Source of the DNA: Atrina japonica
Lineage: Eukaryota > Mollusca > Bivalvia > Pterioida > Pinnidae
Length of the DNA: 64,000 bases
Reading direction: 5' to 3'
Assembly (NCBI GenBank): GCA_030159075.1
Contig: BROG01000047.1
Location: 831,501-895,500, forward strand
Shown: positions 57,954-64,000 of the stretch, piece by piece
How the letters are laid out: the number at the start of each line of letters is the position of its first letter
How positions within the stretch are numbered: position 1 is the first letter of the stretch
Notes under the pieces: generated by a model
Seen by the model: the letters and a program-made list of their open reading frames with translations, nothing else
Database searches by the model: none
What the model was told of the DNA's origin: nothing
Made by a program: the position numbers and the translations under genes

Positions 57954-58079
57954 GTATCTTGTCCAAAATTTGTTCCACTTCCCATGTCATATCCTGTACT
58001 CTGGTCCTGGCCGTAATTTCCCTGAAAAAATCCATCATCCTGTCCAAAGTTACCTGACATTTTTAAGACTTTGGTCCTC
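57954..58079 (-). CDS. YIPF5: YIPF5 coding exon 1 with translation start
   Basis: A minus-strand acceptor (CATTTTTCTTTTAG) opens the exon. After a 19-base 5' UTR, the ATG lies at 58,060-58,058. It encodes MSGNFGQDDGFFQGNYGQDQ, then STGYDMGSGTNFGQDT, and ends at donor GTAAGTTAG. Because an acceptor precedes the ATG, at least one untranslated exon should lie at higher coordinates. 107 coding bases here plus 167 and 35 in the next two exons give exactly 103 codons. The remainder (five-pass Yip1 domain, about 150 residues) is missing from what I can find. Confidence 0.88.
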
Positions 58080-59363
58080 CTAAAAGAAAAATGAACCAGA
58101 ATTTTAATGACAATTTCATTTATATAATTTGTGTTGTTATTATGTAAATCAACATACATGTACTTACACATGTGTGCACAACACCTAAATCTGAATATTA
58201 GAAGGCATAACCCTCATATACATGTATGTAATGAAGGTCACATTTTCTATGAGGCATAAACAAAATGCAGGTACCCTGAACTACTGATAGTAAAAAATCT
58301 GCTCACATCGGTAATTTGCATGTGGCAATGGCATAAAGAAAACACAGAAACTTCAGAAATTTCAACACGATGCTTTACAAGTCATCATTCATGTGAACGT
58401 ATCCAAATAAAAAGATTTGGAGATTTTTTCAGGAAGTCCTAATGTTTTAAATATTTGACATCATGATCATTTTGCAAGAACAGTTTGTGAGGTCAGACAG
58501 AGTTTCAAATAATGCTTTTTCCCACATTTTTATAACAGTATATGCATTTCCTTTGCTACCAAGGCATTGCTGTAGTTCAAATAAAAGCCAATAAGCATTT
58601 TAAAAACAGCACATACAACTGCTGACAAATGTTTATCGCCCTATTCATATATGTAGGTACAGCTCCATGCCAAAAATGAGTCAACTAACTTCATTTTCCA
58701 ATAGCTTTCTATGTTAAATTAAGTTTTTTAGCTGCCACAAACTGACAAAGTAATGCTTGTGTCACTATGACAATTAAATATAGAAAAGTATATGTGTAAC
58801 ATGTAGTATTAATGTGTAGGATTAGGGATATGAATGTATTTCAAGTTATAAGTTAAAATATATATTCCAGGGGGTGGGACAGGACCCCTACATGTCATCA
58901 ACCATTTTATTTTAATCAGCCAAAACCAGTGGATACAATTAATGTGACTTAGACTATAGACTATAATTGGAGTTTCAGTTTAAAGTAAGTCTTTGTCAAA
59001 TAAAATTCACAATTTGCCAACAGGATGGAATAAAACAAACTTGTCAGAAATTATGTGGGGGCAACACGACAGAATCCCCAAGGGATTATACCCTTATTAG
59101 GGAAATGGCAAGTATTACCACTATATAGTATTGGCAACTGGTTTAAATGGCAAGCCAATAATAGAAAGAATTTCTTTTTCGCACTTTAAAATTATCGCAG
59201 TAGATAAACTCCCTCTGTTGGGCCGACCACCCCAATTATGACTCCCAAGCAACCTTGTATAACCTTGCGTGACCTCAGTTCAAATTACAATGGTGGACAT
59301 GGGGAATGGTTAGCATCATCACAGATTAAAAAGAATAATAGATTCTTAAATATAGATTATCAG
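58080..59363. other. Upstream of YIPF5 exon 1: leader intron/promoter side
   Basis: No leader exon could be singled out. A fragment related to the 51.2-kb hairpin (GGGGGCAACACGACAGAATC, CCCAAGGGATTATACCC) lies at about 59,055-59,105. Confidence 0.4.
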
Positions 59364-59590
59364 ACATTTTGAAATAAAACAAAAATTACTGGTCAATCAG
59401 ACCAGTGAATAAAGGAATTTCACTGGTCAAAGAAATTTTTTTACTGTATATATACACAATTGAAATGAAATGGAAAATTACTGGTCATTTGGACCAGTTA
59501 TCAAATAGATTTCATCAGACTTATGTAAAATTCACTGGTTTTTCTGGCAAGACTGGTGAATTTCAAAAAATCTGGATTATATGTATCTGT
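59364..59590 (+). repeat. Interspersed repeat rich in ACTGGTCA words (copy 1)
   Basis: ATTTTGAAATAAAACAAAAA, TTACTGGTCAATCAGACCAG, TGAATAAAGGAATTTCACTG, TATATATACACAATTGAAAT, CTGGTTTTTCTGGCAAGACT, GGTGAATTTCAAAAAATCTG. The same blocks in the same order occur at 61,344-61,560. Confidence 0.85.
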
Positions 59591-59734
59591 TAACCCAAAT
59601 TGTAAGTATTTTTTGATTGTCAAATTAAAACAAATTTTTCCTACACAGTTTATAAACGGGAAAATAGAAACGGAGGTGGGAAGCATGACCTCGTCATTTC
59701 AATGGAAATTACCCGACTGATGGCCAAAGATTAT

Positions 59735-60110
59735 GATTGTGAATCAGGGGTTAATAGACCCTTTTTTGGACAGGGTCCTGTACCCTTCCAGCTTGGAATA
59801 TTACATCACAGTGGGCCAAACTGGGGAAAAAGTAAGTACCGTCATTTATAATTAAGTCATAAGAATAAAGACACAAAACTTGTGATTTATTTAGCTTCTC
59901 TGATTTAACTGACAACATGGTTTTCATTTGATCTGAAGACTGAAATGCAGTTCATACATGTATTAAATTCTCATTTTTATTGTTTAATACTGAATGTGAA
60001 TGACAGAGTGAACCTAAATGGGAAATCTGTCCTCAAAATTCAGGAAAAATAAAAGATTTTCAATTGGGAATGGGGCCTTTAATACAGGACCCGCATGCTG
60101 ATGGATGTGT
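59735..60110 (+). repeat. Interspersed repeat, AGGGTCCTGTACCC family (copy 1)
   Basis: CAGGGGTTAATAGACCCTTT, TTTGGACAGGGTCCTGTACC, CCAGCTTGGAATATTACATC, then ATTTAACTGACAACATGG, and GGGAATGGGGCCTTTAATAC. It matches 62,797-62,970 in direct orientation. Confidence 0.75.
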
Positions 60111-60598
60111 GTCTTTTTACCATAATGAACCCCATTGATACCACAACTTAAGCAAATTAGGTACATGTAGTAATACAAGTAAGTAAAAGAAATGTGTTTT
60201 GAGGGTTTTTAATTCATTTGACTTAATTTTGTTCTGCATCAAACATTTATCAAAGGTTGATGTTTATTCATAGCTCAGATCACACAGGATAACAATATTC
60301 AGAACAAAAGTTACATGTACATTTCTACCGTTAAAATGTTATATTAATGAAAGGTATGAAATTGATAGAGATTAGAGAGCACAGCTCGAATGGCTGAATG
60401 AAGTTCGCAAAGTGAACTTATTGATTAGAAATTACCCAAAATGCAATACTGTACTATCATCTCATCTTCTTTCTCCAGGACCTACCAAAAGTCATTGTTT
60501 AAAAAATGCTTATCAGAAAATAAATCCTCATAGATCCCAGTTTGATTCTCATATTCTAAATGTTTGACATCATAATTTTAACTATTACGTCATTTTTG

Positions 60599-60735
60599 CA
60601 GAAAAGGTGTCGTCCTACTGACGTCATTTAAATTCCTGTTGAATGCTTTTCCCCTGCATGTGTAAAACAAGGAGGTACGCTCTCTTTGAAGGCATTGCCT
60701 TAGTAAAGTTAGTTCATATTACCGGTAATCAAAAT
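60599..60735 (+). repeat. Left arm of outer inverted repeat
   Basis: AAAAGGTGTCGTCCTACTGA, then TGCATGTGTAAAACAAGGAG and AAGGCATTGCCTTAGTAAAG. The complement is at 63,003-63,125. AAGGCATTGCCTTAG is itself palindromic. Confidence 0.75.
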
Positions 60736-60811
60736 AAAAAAAATAACATTTCATTAGGCCTACATGTATCTTGATCTAGGCAACAGGCCTAAATGGATAG
60801 CTGTTGTGGAT

Positions 60812-60985
60812 ATATATATGGGTTACAGTCAACTCATACCCATCGCAACTTGTACCCATTATGACTGACCCGTACCTAAGTGAATCGGCTGACTCGTACC
60901 CAAGTGAATCGGCTAACTCGTACCCAAGTGAATTGGCTGACTCGTACCTATCATTTGGCTTACTCGTACCCGTTAATTGGTTGGC
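60812..60985 (+). repeat. Left arm of inner inverted repeat with 24-bp subrepeats
   Basis: Starts at TATATATATGGGTTACAGTC, AACTCATACCCATCGCAACT and carries four or five copies of CTGACTCGTACCCAAGTGAA, TCGG. The counterpart in reverse orientation is at 61,921-62,008. Confidence 0.8.
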
Positions 60986-61255
60986 CAAAATTGTAAAAAA
61001 GTAACTTAAAATCGGGACAGAATTTTTGCCTAATCAAGATACATGTATAACTTGGTAGTGGCCATGATACTGTTTATTGTTTGAAATGACACAAGATTTC
61101 ATGGGCAAAGATATAATTATTTATGTAAAAAATAAAATAAATATAAATAAATAAAAATAAAAAAACTCTTATGGAACTTTAAAGAACTCCATGAAGAACT
61201 CTAGATTTTTGGGGAGGTGTTCTTTAGTTGTATTTACTTACGGTAGATAAATTAA

Positions 61256-61256
<1 letters not shown>
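60986..61256. other. AT-rich interior of the inner inverted-repeat element
   Basis: Includes AAAATCGGGACAGAATTTTTGCC, a fragment also found at the end of the 51.2-kb hairpin element. Confidence 0.4.

Positions 61257-61313
<57 letters not shown>
61257..61313. repeat. (TA)n microsatellite
   Basis: About 57 bases of TA with one interruption. Confidence 0.95.
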
Positions 61314-61314
<1 letters not shown>

Positions 61315-61343
61315 GAATATATAATGGTAAAAATGACATTTTG

Positions 61344-61560
61344 AAATAAAAAAAAAATGCTGGTCAACTGGACCAATGAATAAAGGAATTTCACTGGTCA
61401 AAAAATTTTTTTACTGGTCTGTATATATATACACAATTAATGATATGGAAAATGACTGGTCATTTGCACCAGTTATCAGATAGATTTCACTGGACTTTTG
61501 TAAAATTTACCGGTTTTTCTGGTAAGACTGGTGAATTTCAAAAACTCTGATATATAGGAA
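61344..61560 (+). repeat. Interspersed repeat rich in ACTGGTCA words (copy 2)
   Basis: Direct counterpart of 59,364-59,590 with scattered substitutions (CTGGTCAACTGGACCAATGA, TAAAGGAATTTCACTGGTCA, CTGGTAAGACTGGTGAATTT). Confidence 0.85.
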
Positions 61561-61920
61561 TCCCCAAATATAACTATATGTATATATGTTAGTATATGAA
61601 TATCTTGCACATAGTAAGTAAAACTGAATTTTATAATAGAAATAATATAAATTTCGCTAGTTCTTGGTGGCACTTTCCCCATTTCTTTGCTCTGATCAAT
61701 CTCTTGTTCTGAATTATTGATCAATTTATTCATTTCGATGGATTATTTTTTTTAAATTCATTAATCATTTTATAACGCCAGTTTTAGACCATCATTTAAT
61801 AGATTTACAGCAAAAACTTTGATTTCTGTAGACCACTCATTGCAATAAATTATCAAAATTAACAAATGTAGTCATACTTTAAAAAAAGAGTTATAAATAT
61901 TTTACAATCAAAATAATATC
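61561..61920. other. Interior of the inner element, nothing recognised
   Basis: AT-rich with no coding signal. Confidence 0.4.
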
Positions 61921-62008
61921 GATGAGTACGAGTGAGACAATTGATTGGTACGAGTCAGCCAATTCATTTGGGTACGAGTTGACTAGCTCCCATATATATA
62001 TATATATA
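61921..62008 (-). repeat. Right arm of inner inverted repeat
   Basis: GATGAGTACGAGTGAGACAA, TTGATTGGTACGAGTCAGCC, AATTCATTTGGGTACGAGTT, GACTAGCTCCCATATATATA is the reverse complement of the arm at 60,812. Confidence 0.8.
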
Positions 62009-62796
62009 CATTTGTCTTTTTACCACGATGAAATTCACTGAAACCATAGTGAACTTCTGTTTTACATGTGGCATAATGTGCCAAAATAAACTTCTCCGAT
62101 AGGCGATACCCCGTGTTGACGATATTAATCCCTGCGAATGTTTTAAGGTAAAGGCGTTACAAGTGCTAATCAGTTCATTATTGCTAGTGAAAGAAAGCTT
62201 TTAGAACTTCTCTTTTATGTTCATGAAGCAAATAAAAGGAAATTACAGTCTTACACACTATTTTACTTTGACAGTTGTACTTCAATGTTGACGACGTGTT
62301 TTACCGGAAGTCGAAATGGGGGCGTCTCTCGAACCCGAAATTTCCAATGAAAATAATTTGTGAAGAAAGTAATGGTTACATTATTAATTTATTATCATCT
62401 AAATTCAGAAAAAAATAATTGCTAAACAATGTAATATGATAAGCGTTTTTATTTTTACTCTGTAAAAAGTGTAAGTTTATATCGGGTATTGAAAACAATC
62501 TCGAATCGCAAATTCAATTCAACTTCCTTTGAAGAGTTCTCTTCCGGTATCCCATACCATAGGTATGCATTGTTAATAAATTTAAACGAAAAATCTATTA
62601 AAATCGGCGTAATCCTGTATTATCAGATCTTCATTTTAATAAATAAAGATAATTTGTATATTTTGAAATATATTGTAACAGATTTATCCGTATCTTGTGC
62701 AGGAAGTATGAGCCTACGACCCTGTGACAAATAGGACCCAATATAGGCTATAGCACTGCATAAGGTGAAATGTCATTTGGGAGTGGGTGTAGGCTA
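62009..62796. other. Spacer between nested repeats
   Basis: No exon or other feature recognised. Confidence 0.4.
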
Positions 62797-62970
62797 TGTC
62801 AGGGGTTAATATACCCTTTTTTGCACAGGGTCCTGTACCCTTTTAGTTGGAAATTTTACGTCTCAGTGGATAAAATTGGGAAATAAAGAAATTATGGTTA
62901 TTTTACCCCTAATAAAGACAAACGGGGCCCATTCTTCTAACTTGTTTTATTTAACTGGTAACATGATCGA
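62797..62970 (+). repeat. Interspersed repeat, AGGGTCCTGTACCC family (copy 2)
   Basis: CAGGGGTTAATATACCCTTT, TTTGCACAGGGTCCTGTACC, CTTTTAGTTGGAAATTTTAC, then TTTATTTAACTGGTAACATG. Direct-orientation match to 59,735. Confidence 0.75.
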
Positions 62971-63002
62971 AGGTTTAGCAAACAACTGCATGTATGATAA
63001 TT

Positions 63003-63125
63003 GATTATGATATGAACTAAGGCAATGCCTTAGAAGAGAGCACAGCTCCTTGTTTTACACATGCGGGAAAAAGCATTTATCGGGAATCTACCCAACCTCA
63101 GTAGGACAACACCTTTCCAGTAATT
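63003..63125 (-). repeat. Right arm of outer inverted repeat
   Basis: GATATGAACTAAGGCAATGC, CTTAGAAGAGAGCACAGCTC, CTTGTTTTACACATGCGGGA, AGTAGGACAACACCTTTCC is the imperfect reverse complement of 60,599-60,735. Confidence 0.75.
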
Positions 63126-64000
63126 TCTGTGGAAACGCTGGGTAAAATCGGAGAATTTATCTCAGGGGATAGCTTTCCCAAACATATTTTGTTCATGTTC
63201 ATATTTTATCATTTTCTTTGTCATTAATTGCTGTACAATTATTATTTTGCAGCAACGATGAAGACGCTGCATACCAGCCAAACAGTTAAAATCCCTGAAG
63301 GACGTAAGTAAAATCATAACATTTACTGGTGTTGAAAGACCCTTTTTGGTACCAGGTGACCGGCCCCAAAACTGGACATTCAATTTTATTGTAACCCTCT
63401 ATATTGGACAAGTTAAAAGTAATCTCGATAAAGAGTTTGAAGTAACAAGTCTTTTCTATAATCCAGAGTTGCCAACCCTCCCGTTTTTAATGGAAACTTT
63501 CTGACTTTAACGCTCTCCTTTCGCCTATAAGTTTTTAATTATGATCCTTACGTTTTTTCGCAATCCGTAATTTATAAAAAGTTTTGACCCATTTTCGTTT
63601 CAGTACGTATGTTAGCAAGGGTAAACAAATACCATTGCCCGACACCCAAGGCAACCATTTTCAGGGGTCGGGCAAGTATTTCAAAGAGTAGCACTTGTCC
63701 GTGGGCAAGTGAAAACTAATCTTTCATTTTTCGTTTGACTCATTGTGGACTTTCAAATCAAAATCGAGATCGTCAAATATAAACCGGATATCACATTATA
63801 TCAGAATACACATGGATATAACCTGGGTTCCTGACCCAATCTTACTTAGTCGATAGGTTTACAGCGTTAGCATCGGTTAGTCAGGATCCCAGGCTAACAT
63901 GGTTATTGCTTATCTGCAATGATAAAACATGATGGGCCTTCATTGACTTTACACCAGGATAGATCTACCGCTTCAGCATCGCTACTAGAATTTAGCAAAT
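63126..64000. other. Right-edge spacer, nothing recognised
   Basis: Short frames only. GTCGGGCAAG/GTGGGCAAGTG words near 63,640-63,705 and a direct pair around CCTGGGTTCC/GATCCCAGGC near 63,830-63,895 hint at diverged repeats. Confidence 0.4.

Overview
This is an AT-rich, repeat-dense piece of an animal nuclear genome, most likely a marine mollusc and probably a bivalve. The evidence is interrupted genes with GT-AG introns, tRNA-derived SINEs, TTAA-flanked MITEs, many minisatellites and microsatellites, frequent TACATGTA words, and gene content (an LRR-Ig neural-type receptor and the Golgi protein YIPF5). The species assignment is an inference from overall character, not from a marker gene.

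Layout. 1-17 kb holds almost only repeats: a 58-bp tandem array at the left edge, a purine-rich tract, copies of two TTAA MITE families, two SINE families, and a 2.3-kb satellite of about 45-bp units (10.65-12.99 kb). At 17.4 kb (+) and 19.35 kb (-) two short stretches look like single coding exons of genes I cannot name. From 20.39 to 26.51 kb lies a 6.1-kb DNA element. It is bounded by long, imperfect terminal inverted repeats and encodes on the + strand one large frame-broken protein with a zinc-finger-like N-terminus, a FEN1/XPG-like nuclease domain and a C-terminal CXC (tesmin/TSO1-like) cysteine cluster. 26.5-32 kb is AT-rich and contains a diverged minisatellite and a palindromic element.

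The only long intact gene is at 34,517-36,544 (+). It is an intronless 675-residue type I membrane receptor with LRRs, one Ig domain, a transmembrane helix and a tail carrying tyrosine, SH3-ligand and PDZ-ligand motifs. A well-bounded non-coding exon at 32.4 kb may be part of its 5' UTR. 37.7-39.4 kb and 41.5-42.9 kb are 48-bp and 60-bp minisatellites; because the periods are multiples of three they give long spurious reading frames. The second array was split by a SINE that left an 11-bp target-site duplication.

52.8-58.1 kb carries the first three coding exons of YIPF5 on the - strand, with matching intron phases; the membrane-domain exons were not found to their left. 59-63.2 kb is a nest of inverted and direct repeats. 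No rRNA gene, true tRNA gene or CRISPR array was seen.

The most interesting object is the 20.4-26.5 kb element: inverted-repeat ends and a FEN1-like nuclease where a transposase would be expected.
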